Both the position numbers and the translations under genes were made by a program. The notes below the pieces were generated by a model that made no database searches, was not told the DNA's origin, and was given only the letters and a program-made list of their open reading frames with translations. Below, one piece after another: positions 7,447-15,739 of a stretch of DNA of 26,492 nucleotides; positions within the stretch are counted from its first letter, which is position 1, and each line of letters begins with the position of its first letter. Origin of the DNA: an uncultured Saprospiraceae bacterium (GTDB lineage Bacteria > Bacteroidota > Bacteroidia > Chitinophagales > Saprospiraceae); NCBI GenBank assembly GCA_937921525.1, contig CAKZUM010000397.1, positions 1 to 26,492 of the forward strand, written 5' to 3'.

Positions 7447-10296
7447 ATGCGCCAATTACAAGGCTATCTAATCATAGCTATTACCTTTTTATTTTCTGCA
7501 CTCCTCCCCCACTCTATTTTAGCTAGACATCTTGTTGGCGGAGAAATGACCTATACCTGCCTCGGTAATGGCGACTACGAAATCCAATTATTAGTATATA
7601 GAGACTGCTTAGGTGGCGGAGGCAACTTCGACCCAGAGGCTAGTATTGCCATTTATCAATGTGGGGCTACCATAGATTGTAATCTATTACGACAAGGCAG
7701 TCAAGGTTTAGTTTTTACGGCACCATTGGGTGCTGTCACTTTAGAAAATCAGCCCGATGCTACCTGTCTGCTACCTCAAGTTTGTATAGAGCAAGGCGTT
7801 TATAAATTCCGCTTGAGCGACTATGATTTTTTCTTACCCCAAGTCAATAATAGCTACCACGTTGTCTATCAAAGATGTTGCAGAAATGAGACGATTACAA
7901 ATATCATTTCTCCAAACGAAACGGGTAATACTTATACCGTTGAAATTACGCCAGATGCACAAATAGCTTGCAATACGAGTCCTCAGTTTAACAAATTTCC
8001 ACCAGCCATTGTTTGTACCAATCAATCTTTCTCTTTTGAACATACGGCCAATGATAAGGAAGGAGATTCTTTGGTATATGTTTTCACGGCCCCGCTTCTT
8101 GGTGGAGGATTAGATTTAAGCGGAGACGGTAGAATAACTTGTTCTGGTATCACGCCCTCTCCCCCTTGTCCACCACCCTATAATCAAGTTTCTTTTGTTG
8201 GCGGTAATGTTGATGGAACACGTCCTTTTGGTAATAATCTACAAATCGATTCATCCACAGGAATCATTTCTGGAACACCTACTATTCAAGGACACTATGT
8301 AGCAGGTATTAGTGTATCAGAATATAGAAATGGCGTTTTGTTAAGTACCACTCAAAGAGAATTTCAAATAACAATCGCTAACTGCGAGCAGCTTAATGAA
8401 CGAACTGGTTCTATCTGTGATGATAATAATCCAAACACAGAAAATGATCTTATTCAATTTGATTGTTCTTGTAAAGGCACGGTCAAGGAATCTGTTTTAA
8501 ATACACCAGATCTTTTATTTTCAGAATATGTAGAAGGGGACGGAGATAATAAATGTTTAGAAATTTATAACCCACTAGATATAGCGGTTGATCTATCTGA
8601 ATATGAAATTAAAGTATTTACAAACGGTAGTCAGAATGGACAACTTTTAAAAAGTTTAATGGGTAATCTTGCGCCAAAAAGTATTTATACGATTTGCAAA
8701 AGCTCTGCCGACCAAATACTACTTAATGTTGCAGATGCTACCTTTGATGGCGATTATGATGGCAATGATGCTTTGAGTTTAGAAAAGAATAATATCCTAG
8801 TAGATCTATTTGGCAACATAGGCTGCGATCCAGGTACGGCATGGACTAGTACAAGTGGTAGAACTCAAAATCAAACTTTACTTCGGTGTCCTTGTGTGCA
8901 AACGGGTGTAAAAGCAAATCCTAGTAATTGTGATTTTCCTACTTTAGATACAGAATGGATAAGCCTACCTAATGGTAATTATGTAAACTTTGGTCAGTCC
9001 ACGAGTGAGCAACAAAATGATCCCACTATTCAATTTTTAACCAACTTACTATGTGATTGTCAACCTATTTGTAAGGCTAGAGATTCTTTAGCTTTGGTCG
9101 ATTTATATAATGCAACGAATGGTCCTCAATGGACAACTACTTGGGATTTAACACAGCCAATAGCTCAATGGTTTGGTGTAGAAATCAATGAAGATGGTTG
9201 TGTGACTTGTTTGGATTTAGATGGAATAGCGGATTGCAATAACAATCCAGAAGCCACGAGTACAGGGAATAATTTACAAGGTACCTTGCCACTATCAATT
9301 GGTGATTTAAAAGACCTAACTTCCTTATATCTAAACAATAATTTACTCACCAATCAATTTCCTTCTACAATAGGATATTTACTAAATCTAATCGCATTAG
9401 ATATAAGTAACAATCAATTATCAGGCCCTATTCCTCCAGCACTTGGGAACTTGAATCAATTAGAATTTCTGTGGTTGAATAATAATTCTTTGAGTGATTC
9501 TATTCCACCAGATATGGGTTTACTTCAAAATTTAAAAATATTAAATGCAGAAAATAACACCTTAACAAATAGCATCCCAGAAGGTATAGGCACACTCCAA
9601 AATCTGGTGTCACTCAATTTTTCTAATAATCAATTATCAGGTTGTTACCCAGCATCTTTACTAAACCATTGCGACATTGATTCCGATTTTTCTAATAACC
9701 CGCAGTTACCTTGGGAAGGAGATTTTGCGACTTTCTGTCTTTCAGAAAATCAAGAATCTGCCCCTTGCGATGATGATGATCTAGAAACTATGGATGATCG
9801 TATTCAAACAGATTGTACCTGTCTAGGAAAGCTATCTCAAGAAGAAGAAGAAGAAGAAGAAGAAGAAGAAAATAATGTTGATAATGTTGACGAAAATGAA
9901 GATAAAGATGAAGATGAAGATGGTGAGTTTGAAGAAGAAAATAATGTTGACGAAAATGAAGACGAAGATGGTGAGTTTGAAGATGGTGAAATTGAAGAAG
10001 AAATTGATACTATTGATGCCCCAATCATCCCTAATGCCATTACGCCAAATGGAGATGCCTTAAATGAATTCTTATTCTTCTGGCATTTAGAAACTCCTGA
10101 AGCGTACCCCGATAATGAACTAATTATTTTTAATCGTTGGGGAGATATTATCTACCAAGCAATGCCTTATAATAATGATTGGAATGGCATAAATAATCGA
10201 GGAGACAAATTACCAGAAGGTACTTATTATTATATCCTTCGATTGGATTTGAGTGAAGGAGTAGTATTGAGAGGAATGGTTACTATTCTTCGTTAA
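7447..10296 (+). CDS. T9SS-exported multidomain surface protein (LTD, LRR, CHU_C)
   Basis: The product is 949 aa. A signal peptide (about 1-26) is followed by the Bacteroidota surface-protein domain starting RHLVGGEMTYTCLGNGDYEI (27-310). A lamin-tail-like domain comes next (about 353-480; LLFSEYVEGDGDNKCLEIYN). A plant-type leucine-rich repeat region follows (about 545-765), opened by DSLALVDLYNATNGPQW and carrying repeats of the form NNQLSGPIPPALGNLxxL. Two short CDD-type Cys spacers occur (324-343 and 774-793). A Glu/Asp tract (798-855) precedes a C-terminal gliding-motility-associated CHU_C domain (type B T9SS sorting signal; IPNAITPNGDALNE, FNRWGDIIY, GTYYYIL; 858-949). The protein should be exported by T9SS and held at or released from the cell surface; LRR and LTD suggest binding to proteins or other ligands. 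A consensus promoter lies just upstream. Confidence 0.9.
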   Translation: MRQLQGYLIIAITFLFSALLPHSILARHLVGGEMTYTCLGNGDYEIQLLVYRDCLGGGGNFDPEASIAIYQCGATIDCNLLRQGSQGLVFTAPLGAVTLENQPDATCLLPQVCIEQGVYKFRLSDYDFFLPQVNNSYHVVYQRCCRNETITNIISPNETGNTYTVEITPDAQIACNTSPQFNKFPPAIVCTNQSFSFEHTANDKEGDSLVYVFTAPLLGGGLDLSGDGRITCSGITPSPPCPPPYNQVSFVGGNVDGTRPFGNNLQIDSSTGIISGTPTIQGHYVAGISVSEYRNGVLLSTTQREFQITIANCEQLNERTGSICDDNNPNTENDLIQFDCSCKGTVKESVLNTPDLLFSEYVEGDGDNKCLEIYNPLDIAVDLSEYEIKVFTNGSQNGQLLKSLMGNLAPKSIYTICKSSADQILLNVADATFDGDYDGNDALSLEKNNILVDLFGNIGCDPGTAWTSTSGRTQNQTLLRCPCVQTGVKANPSNCDFPTLDTEWISLPNGNYVNFGQSTSEQQNDPTIQFLTNLLCDCQPICKARDSLALVDLYNATNGPQWTTTWDLTQPIAQWFGVEINEDGCVTCLDLDGIADCNNNPEATSTGNNLQGTLPLSIGDLKDLTSLYLNNNLLTNQFPSTIGYLLNLIALDISNNQLSGPIPPALGNLNQLEFLWLNNNSLSDSIPPDMGLLQNLKILNAENNTLTNSIPEGIGTLQNLVSLNFSNNQLSGCYPASLLNHCDIDSDFSNNPQLPWEGDFATFCLSENQESAPCDDDDLETMDDRIQTDCTCLGKLSQEEEEEEEEEENNVDNVDENEDKDEDEDGEFEEENNVDENEDEDGEFEDGEIEEEIDTIDAPIIPNAITPNGDALNEFLFFWHLETPEAYPDNELIIFNRWGDIIYQAMPYNNDWNGINNRGDKLPEGTYYYILRLDLSEGVVLRGMVTILR
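9841..9870 (+). repeat. (GAA)10 microsatellite inside the coding sequence
   Basis: Ten exact GAA codons encode a run of glutamates at residues 799-808. Downstream the tract continues as longer, near-exact duplicated units encoding EENNVDENEDEDGEFE-type blocks (9861-10005). Unit loss or gain would change tract length without shifting the frame. Its reverse-strand reading is the poly-Ser open frame, which is a shadow. Confidence 0.9.
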
Positions 10297-10304
10297 GTAA
10301 GCAC

Positions 10305-10337
10305 ACGTTTATTAAACCTTTGAGGTTTAGTAAACGT
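10305..10337. terminator. Hairpin between convergent genes
   Basis: Arms 10305-10319 and 10323-10337 pair over 15 positions around a 3-nt loop (TTG), with one T-G wobble (10312/10330). It lies 8 bp after the plus-strand stop and 13 bp before the minus-strand stop, the expected place for a shared terminator. There is no T-run, so it may instead be a compact palindromic repeat like those at 5089 and 18163 that serves as a 3'-end hairpin. Confidence 0.6.
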
Positions 10338-10350
10338 ACATGCCACCTAC

Positions 10351-12129
10351 CTATCTTTTCAAAACCTTCCAACTACTAAGCCCTTCTCGACTTTCCAAAA
10401 TCACCCAATACATCCCAGCCCCTTCCTCTGATATATCTATTTGAAAAGTAAGCGATCCTTCCAAACGATCAAAAGCGTTTTGATAAACAGATTGCCCAAG
10501 CACATTAGCAACACTCAATCTAACCTCTTCAATTGGACTAGTCAAATCCATATCAATTTTCAAAGCACCCGAAGTAGGATTTGGAGCAAGCATAATTTGG
10601 TTAATATAGTTCCGCAAATCATTAGTAGCAGAAGTACAATCAATAGCTGCATCCACCACAATACTAGTCTCAAATAAAGTACGACAACCAGTCGATTCAT
10701 CTATCAACTCCAAACCATATAAGCCATTTTCTGATACACAAATTTCCATACCTGTTTCTTCCAATAAATTATTTTCTTGATACCATTGCAAAGTAAAATC
10801 GTTTTCCAAAATAGCAGAATTAAAAAGACTCAGCACATTTTCATTATTCGTAAAAACAGGCGCTCCCGGCACTTCTATTGTTTCTAAAAAAATAGGTTCT
10901 GAAAAAATAACACAGCCATCTGGACTCGTATAACTGACATGATATTCTCCAGCAGTAGTTGCCCAAAAAGAAGTTTGTCTAGCAGCTACAATTGGTAAGC
11001 CTTCAAAAAACCAAGCTACGTTTTCCGTATAAGAGGCAGTCAGTAACATAGAGTCGCCATCGCAAAAATTAGTACGCTCCAATTGTATCGTTGGAATAAC
11101 GGGTAATTCATGGACGATTACCGAATCTACTACCTGGACCGTATCTGGCGTATGCACGATAGATAAATTGACCATTAGTTCTCCATCTTCAAGCGTATCT
11201 CTAGTAGTGGATTCAAACTGTACGGTTCCGCATAAATCATCTGCAAAACCTAATCCACTATCATCATCCCATATTTCTAAACGATACAAACTAGACGCTA
11301 ATCGAAAATTCAAAGGTAGGCTAATTGGGGGGTTCGTATTATCTGGCAAGGCGGTTTCTAATACTAAAGTATCCAGTTCATCAAACAAGCGAATATAAAA
11401 ATCTGCCCTCCCTAAAATATCGCTACAACCTGCTTCTACAATCGTAATATCCGTCAAGGTTGCCCCTATCGTATCTATAATTACTTGGTAGTTGACAGGG
11501 TAAACACCTGGTTGATCGTAGACCTGCGCTACTGGTGTTTCAGCAGTACTCGTATCACCATTTCCAAAATCCCAACGATAGCTAAATCCTGTTCGCCCTT
11601 CACTTGGATTATTATTTTCAAAAGCCACTTCCGTACTGCCACATCCAATATTATTGGTCATAGAAAAACCTTGGTTATCACTACTCGGCGGCGCAATATA
11701 TAACATCCGATTAAAGGTGGCATCTCTCGATAAAATAGAGACTTGTGCAGTAACGGTAATATCCACCTCAAACAACCCAAATTGTAAGGGCGTACCGCAA
11801 ATTCGTACACAGCCATTTCGTTCCTCTGGCAAATCATAATTTGATTGATTAGGCTCCCAAACTAAACCAGCAGGTAGATTACTGATCGAAGATATTTTAA
11901 TACTATTGATACCAATATTGGGTGGTAATGTAGGGTCTAAATATAAGACCTCTGTTGTATTTACTGGTAATCGAAAAGATAGATTGGCCTCATAGGGCAT
12001 TTGAAAAGAACCGTCGGGTAAATCTTGTAAAAAAAAGGTATCGACTTGCAAAGAGTCTGGTACTGCTACCTCACAAGCAGGACAAGCATTTTGAGCAGAA
12101 AGGGTCAAAGGAAGAAAAAGGAAAGCCAT
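10351..12129 (-). CDS. Secreted PKD-domain protein with type A T9SS sorting domain
   Basis: The open frame reaches 12384, but its first 85 residues do not look like an export signal. The ATG at 12129 gives a short signal peptide (MAFLFLPLTLSAQ) and 592 aa; a GTG at 12147 is an alternative start and would lengthen the signal. Numbered from 12129, a PKD domain spans about 152-232 (YRWDFGNGDTSTAETPVAQV, then YDQPGVYPVNY). A C2-like beta segment may follow (about 235-305; FYIRLFDELDTL, LEIWDDDSGLG), which is tentative. Two Ig-like stretches lie at about 345-490. The C-terminus is a clear Por_Secre_tail (type A T9SS) domain, about 512-592 (MLAPNPTSGALKID, VLGQSVYQ, GMYWVIL, KVLKR). No enzyme motif is seen. 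The protein is probably a secreted structural or binding protein. Confidence 0.82.
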   Translation of the reverse strand: MAFLFLPLTLSAQNACPACEVAVPDSLQVDTFFLQDLPDGSFQMPYEANLSFRLPVNTTEVLYLDPTLPPNIGINSIKISSISNLPAGLVWEPNQSNYDLPEERNGCVRICGTPLQFGLFEVDITVTAQVSILSRDATFNRMLYIAPPSSDNQGFSMTNNIGCGSTEVAFENNNPSEGRTGFSYRWDFGNGDTSTAETPVAQVYDQPGVYPVNYQVIIDTIGATLTDITIVEAGCSDILGRADFYIRLFDELDTLVLETALPDNTNPPISLPLNFRLASSLYRLEIWDDDSGLGFADDLCGTVQFESTTRDTLEDGELMVNLSIVHTPDTVQVVDSVIVHELPVIPTIQLERTNFCDGDSMLLTASYTENVAWFFEGLPIVAARQTSFWATTAGEYHVSYTSPDGCVIFSEPIFLETIEVPGAPVFTNNENVLSLFNSAILENDFTLQWYQENNLLEETGMEICVSENGLYGLELIDESTGCRTLFETSIVVDAAIDCTSATNDLRNYINQIMLAPNPTSGALKIDMDLTSPIEEVRLSVANVLGQSVYQNAFDRLEGSLTFQIDISEEGAGMYWVILESREGLSSWKVLKR

Positions 12130-12780
12130 TCCAAAAGATAGGTTCACGAGACCCGTGCAGCCTCGCCAACCTTTCTCTAATGTTGTGTAAATCGGTTTAA
12201 GGAATGACCTTTTCTTTGTAATTAAAAAATTGCAAAATCCGTAATATGAATGAAGTTTATAAATAAAATTATAGTTGACTATTTGATTGTTTGATTGCTT
12301 GATTGTGAATGTCTTTAGACAATGATACAATCTACCTATTTTACACCATGTGAGGTGTAACAGCATTATTAGTCTGCTCGGCATCTGGCTTGTTTTTGAA
12401 AAGGTACTAGTAAAATAGAACTGTCAAGTAGTAGACAATAAAAAGAAAGACCTACCCCTATCTAACTACCTAACAATCACAATGATAAGGCATATTTACT
12501 AGCCACAATAAAAGAAAAGGATTTGTTTCTGTTTAAAAGTTTACAAAGTAGTCTTTATTTGATAGACCGAGCTAGCTTTTGCCTAGAGGCAAAAAGAGCG
12601 ATATTTCACTTGACGGTAGGATCGTCGAGGTTTGTAACCTCGATGCAATATGATGATCGTATGGCATCGAGTGACATTGTACAGAATTACTAAGTACATA
12701 TATAAAGGACCCATAGTGTGTCTTTCCTCTGTGACCTATGTAACTATGTGGTTAAACAAAACATTCCTTACATTTGTAAA
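12130..12780. other. Gene-poor gap with several small hairpins
   Basis: No convincing gene is seen between the divergent starts at 12129 and 12781. From left to right it holds a TTGATTG-type tandem word (12272-12305) and a 7-bp hairpin with a 4-nt loop (TTTTGCC 12577-12583 with GGCAAAA 12588-12594). Next comes the compact palindrome at 12620-12645, enclosed by an outer stem 12606-12613/12667-12674. Last is an unpaired fragment with CCTATGTAACTATGTGG (12735-12751), resembling one arm of the 18703-18777 hairpin. Promoters for both flanking genes must lie here, but none stands out. Confidence 0.55.
12620..12643. repeat. Second copy of the compact TCGAGGTT palindrome
   Basis: This copy is identical over 24 nt to 5089-5112. 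The stem TCGAGGTT (12625-12632) pairs with AACCTCGA (12636-12643) around TGT. It extends by a G-T pair (12624/12644) and a C-G pair (12623/12645) before the right arm departs from the first copy. Confidence 0.8.
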
Positions 12781-14301
12781 ATGATCTGGAAACAACTAGT
12801 AAAAATAGCCTTACTAGGGACCGAACGAAGTACCCTGACCGCAGAAATGCAAACAGCATTGACCAAGAAAGGTATAAATACAGATCAAGAAATCACAAAA
12901 ACAATTCTAGAAGCAGTTGCTTATTATGCGCCCTTGCAAAAGGCAGGCTGGCAGCCCAAAAAATGGGAAGGCTCCTTATTACCTTCTAGTAAAGAAATAA
13001 ATCAGCAAGCCTGTTCTAATAAATCTAGACAACAGTTAGCCACGATATTAGAAAAATATCCAAAGTTAATTCCCGAATTTATTGAAGGAATGTTAGTAAA
13101 TAAAAAATGTATTCCTCCCGAATTATTACCCCCTCTTTTTGAGAAATCATTAAAGGACGAATCACTTTGGAATCAATTAGAAAATAGCATTGGAGAAAGA
13201 GGTAAATGGCTACTCCCACTAAATCCAGCATGGAGTAAGCTTCGTTCCGACTACCCCATAGAAGCGTGGCACACAGGTTCAAAAGAACTTCGATTATCTC
13301 TGTTGAAAAAGAATAGGCAAACAAATCCTACAGAAGGATTAGCCCTTCTACAATCTACTTGGAAAACAGATAGCGTCCAAGAAAAAGCCCCGCTCTTAAA
13401 AACATTAGCTATTGGCTTATCTATGAAAGACGAAGCTTTCTTAGAAGACTGTTTAAATTATAAAAGAAAAGAAATTCGAACAATAGCAAAAGATTTATTA
13501 ATACAATTACCAGAAAGTCAATTACACCAACGTATACAAGCAGAGTTAGCAACGCTCGTCACTTTTGTAAAAAAAGAAGAGACCATCATTTTGTCACTAC
13601 CAGAAGCCGATAACAAAGCATTGATAAGAGACGGTATTGATCCTAAAAAGAAGGGGGCTTCCTCCAAAGCAGAGGTCAATATGTTGGCACAAATGATGGA
13701 GATTGTAAATCCCTCTTTTTGGGAAAAACATTTTAATACCAATCCTTCACAAATAATAAAATTATTTGCCAATAGTGATCGTTCCCTATTTTTGGTCAAT
13801 GCGATTATCAATGCCATCGCCTTACATCAATCTAAGGAATGGATAGAAGCAATGATTAATTTTTGGTATTCGGGTTATTTACAAGAAAATTGGCAAGCCT
13901 TAGAAATGAAACCTATTTTTGAGGCTTTCCCTAATGATCTATTTAATGAATTGGTGTATAAAAGATTACAAGCGACTAAAGTGATGCCTGACGAACATGC
14001 GCCTCTGATGTTGCTATTACAAATAGATCAACAAAAATGGAGTAAGCCTGTCAGTTTGATCGTCATGCAACTATTACAAGATTGGATTCGGAGAAATCCA
14101 AGTTTTTCTTATAGTGGCATGGAGTATCGAAGTTTATTAAAAAATCAGGCAGCTTATGCCATTGACCCAAGCCTTCACCCAAAAATGAGTGAGTTATGGT
14201 TGGTCGATCAGAGAGGTTGGGCGGGCTGGGAGTCGGATATTCAGCGATTTTTAAATACCTTGAGCTTTCGTAGAGCAGCATTGATAGAGTTAGCAAAATA
14301 A
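12781..14301 (+). CDS. DUF5691 family protein
   Basis: The ATG at 12781 is chosen over 12718 because the family begins with a W-x-x-L-V-x-x-A-L-L-G-T-E-R motif, seen here as MIWKQLVKIALLGTERS. The product is 506 aa. It is mostly helical, without signal peptide or membrane segment, so it is cytoplasmic. Other visible blocks are GKWLLPLNPAWSKL (about 140-153), and EIRTIAKDLLIQLPESQLHQRI (about 223-244), which resembles an armadillo/HEAT-type helix pair. The biochemical role of DUF5691 is not known to me. In many bacteria it is encoded beside the MoxR-like ATPase found here next in line, with SWIM zinc-finger, DUF5682 and VWA proteins, suggesting a shared ATP-driven complex. The MoxR gene starts 120 bp downstream, beyond a hairpin element. 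Confidence 0.85.
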   Translation: MIWKQLVKIALLGTERSTLTAEMQTALTKKGINTDQEITKTILEAVAYYAPLQKAGWQPKKWEGSLLPSSKEINQQACSNKSRQQLATILEKYPKLIPEFIEGMLVNKKCIPPELLPPLFEKSLKDESLWNQLENSIGERGKWLLPLNPAWSKLRSDYPIEAWHTGSKELRLSLLKKNRQTNPTEGLALLQSTWKTDSVQEKAPLLKTLAIGLSMKDEAFLEDCLNYKRKEIRTIAKDLLIQLPESQLHQRIQAELATLVTFVKKEETIILSLPEADNKALIRDGIDPKKKGASSKAEVNMLAQMMEIVNPSFWEKHFNTNPSQIIKLFANSDRSLFLVNAIINAIALHQSKEWIEAMINFWYSGYLQENWQALEMKPIFEAFPNDLFNELVYKRLQATKVMPDEHAPLMLLLQIDQQKWSKPVSLIVMQLLQDWIRRNPSFSYSGMEYRSLLKNQAAYAIDPSLHPKMSELWLVDQRGWAGWESDIQRFLNTLSFRRAALIELAK

Positions 14302-14309
14302 GTTTTTTA

Positions 14310-14406
14310 TAGAGCAGAAAACAGAGATAGAATCCATTTAAAAGAAAAACGGATTTCATCGACTAAAAACGAAATCTGTCTCTATTCTCTGCTCTCTATT
14401 CTCTAC
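14310..14406. repeat. Low-complexity-arm hairpin element, copy 2, between DUF5691 and MoxR genes
   Basis: The left arm, around 14310-14334, carries AGAGCAGAAAACAGAGATAG. The right arm, around 14373-14406, carries its complement CTGTCTCTATTCTCTGCTCT plus an extra CTATTCTCTACTCT unit. The inner sequence GACTAAAAACGAAATCTGTC resembles that of copy 3 (GATTAAAAACGAATCAATCTC). It fills the 120-bp gap and ends 15 bp before the next start codon. Mismatches in the arms are mixed in type, unlike the compact hairpins. Confidence 0.75.
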
Positions 14407-14421
14407 TCTAAAAAAAAATAC

Positions 14422-15498
14422 ATGGAACAACTTCGTCCACATGCGGAAACGCAATATGCTAAAGAACTAAAGCAGTTAAAAAAAATAGATGATCGACCAA
14501 AACCAACCAATTGGCAGCTATCGCCCTGGGCAGTAGTCAATTATATCATGGGCGGCAAGCTGAAGGGCGGTTTAAAAATAGAACCCAAATATTATGGCAA
14601 TCGTCGATTAATAGAAGTAGCCGTTGCCACCTTAGTAACAGACCGAGCATTACTATTAATGGGCGTACCCGGTACCGCAAAGACTTGGGTATCGGAACAT
14701 TTAGCCGCCGCAATTTCTGGTGACTCTACCTTACTTGTACAAGGAACAGCAGGATTAGGAGAAGAGGCGATCCGATATGGTTGGAATTATGCCAAGTTAA
14801 TAGCAGAAGGGCCTAGCGAAGGGGCCCTCGTTCCCAGTCCAGTGCTAACAGCCATGAAAGCAGGCAAGATAGCCAGAGTAGAAGAACTAACAAGAATTCC
14901 TTCTGATGTACAAGATACCTTAATCACCTTACTATCCGAAAAACTCTTACCTGTTCCAGAATTAAACACCGAAATACAGGCAATTAGAGGATTTAACATC
15001 ATCGCCACCGCAAATGACCGAGATAAAGGGGTCAATGAATTATCAAGTGCATTGAGAAGGCGTTTCAATACCGTAGTATTACCCTTACCCAAAGAAATAG
15101 AGGAAGAAATAACGATTGTCAAAAATAGGGTGCAACAATTGGGTAAATCCTTAGAATTGCCAGATACACCCGCTCCAATAGAAGAAATTAAGCGACTCGT
15201 GACTATATTCCGAGAACTCCGCAGTGGAAAAACAGAAGACAATCGAACGAAATTAAAATCACCAAGCAGCACGCTAAGTACCGCAGAAGCCATTTCTGTC
15301 ATTAATAGCGGTCAAGCTTTAGCGACCCACTTCGGAGATGGTGTTTTGAAGGCATCAGACCTCGCCGCAGGAATTACTGGAGCTATTGTAAAAGACCCTG
15401 TACAGGACAAACAAATCTGGCTAGAATATTTAGAAACGGTAGCCAAGGATCGAGAAAATTGGGGGGATTTATATCGAGCTTGTATAGAATTAATCTAG
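14422..15498 (+). CDS. MoxR-like AAA+ ATPase of the DUF5691/SWIM/VWA cluster
   Basis: The product is 358 aa and cytoplasmic. The start is fixed by the conserved family opening LRPHAETQYAKEL. The N-terminal block DDRPKPTNWQLSPWAVVNYI (about 23-42) is typical of this subgroup. Walker A is GVPGTAKT (81-88). The Walker B position reads KIARVEEL (149-156), with Glu where classical MoxR proteins have Asp-Glu. Sensor 1 is ATANDRD (195-201, Asn198) and the arginine-finger region is LRRRF (211-215). The sequence GDSTLLVQGTAGLGEEAIRY (100-119) also appears to be strongly conserved across phyla, as I recall it. MoxR ATPases usually remodel a VWA-domain partner; no VWA gene is adjacent here. The gene probably cooperates with the DUF5691 product, despite the hairpin lying between the two genes. 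Confidence 0.92.
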   Translation: MEQLRPHAETQYAKELKQLKKIDDRPKPTNWQLSPWAVVNYIMGGKLKGGLKIEPKYYGNRRLIEVAVATLVTDRALLLMGVPGTAKTWVSEHLAAAISGDSTLLVQGTAGLGEEAIRYGWNYAKLIAEGPSEGALVPSPVLTAMKAGKIARVEELTRIPSDVQDTLITLLSEKLLPVPELNTEIQAIRGFNIIATANDRDKGVNELSSALRRRFNTVVLPLPKEIEEEITIVKNRVQQLGKSLELPDTPAPIEEIKRLVTIFRELRSGKTEDNRTKLKSPSSTLSTAEAISVINSGQALATHFGDGVLKASDLAAGITGAIVKDPVQDKQIWLEYLETVAKDRENWGDLYRACIELI

Positions 15499-15503
15499 GT
15501 GGT

Positions 15504-15633
15504 TTTAATGATGAATGCAAAACGATGAATGATGAATACTTGACAAGTACCAAACAATTACGTGTAAATACAATAGTCAACATTCAAGAATCATCACGAA
15601 TTTATCATTTCTAATTCATCGTTTCTCATTAAA
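15504..15633. repeat. Low-complexity-arm hairpin with GATGAAT words
   Basis: The left arm (15504-15545) is built of ATGATGAATG and CGATGAATGATGAAT words and ends in CTTGAC. The right arm (15576-15633) begins GTCAACATTC and carries ATTCATCGTTTCTCATTAAA with inserted units. The ends (TTTAATG and CATTAAA) and the inner boundary (GAC/GTC) pair well; the middles have slipped. It starts 6 bp after the MoxR-like stop codon. Confidence 0.65.
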
Positions 15634-15708
15634 TTCCACTTGTTTTAAACTGCAAAACAGCCCTTCTTACCTGTATTTAACACCTACTAATCTGCTAGTG
15701 TTAATTCA

Positions 15709-15739
15709 TTGATTTTAACATACAAAGCCCTTATTTTTG
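15709..15739 (+). promoter_or_regulatory. Candidate promoter for the PpiD-like gene
   Basis: TTG at 15709-15711, then 20 nt, then TATTTTTG at 15732-15739, which fits TAnnTTTG. Transcription would start near 15745, leaving a leader of about 240 nt that contains hairpin copy 3. The gap 15499-15982 holds no gene; it carries the repeats at 15504 and 15831 and this candidate. Confidence 0.4.

Noticed and set aside
9837..10040. Minus-strand open frame encoding a poly-serine protein
   Set aside because: It is the reverse reading of the GAA/GAT-rich acidic tract of the 7447-10296 gene, whose frame has clear domains on both sides.
12130..12384. N-terminal extension of the minus-strand PKD protein to 12384
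   Set aside because: The extra 85 residues contain no export signal and read through AT-rich intergenic sequence with tandem words, whereas a signal-like segment begins at 12129 or 12147.
12769..12776. TACATTTG as a promoter for the DUF5691 gene
   Set aside because: It matches TAnnTTTG but would start transcription on or after the ATG at 12781, and no TTG lies at the right distance upstream.
14787..15302. 171-aa minus-strand open frame
   Set aside because: It lies wholly inside the MoxR-like ATPase gene, antisense to the conserved Walker and sensor motifs.
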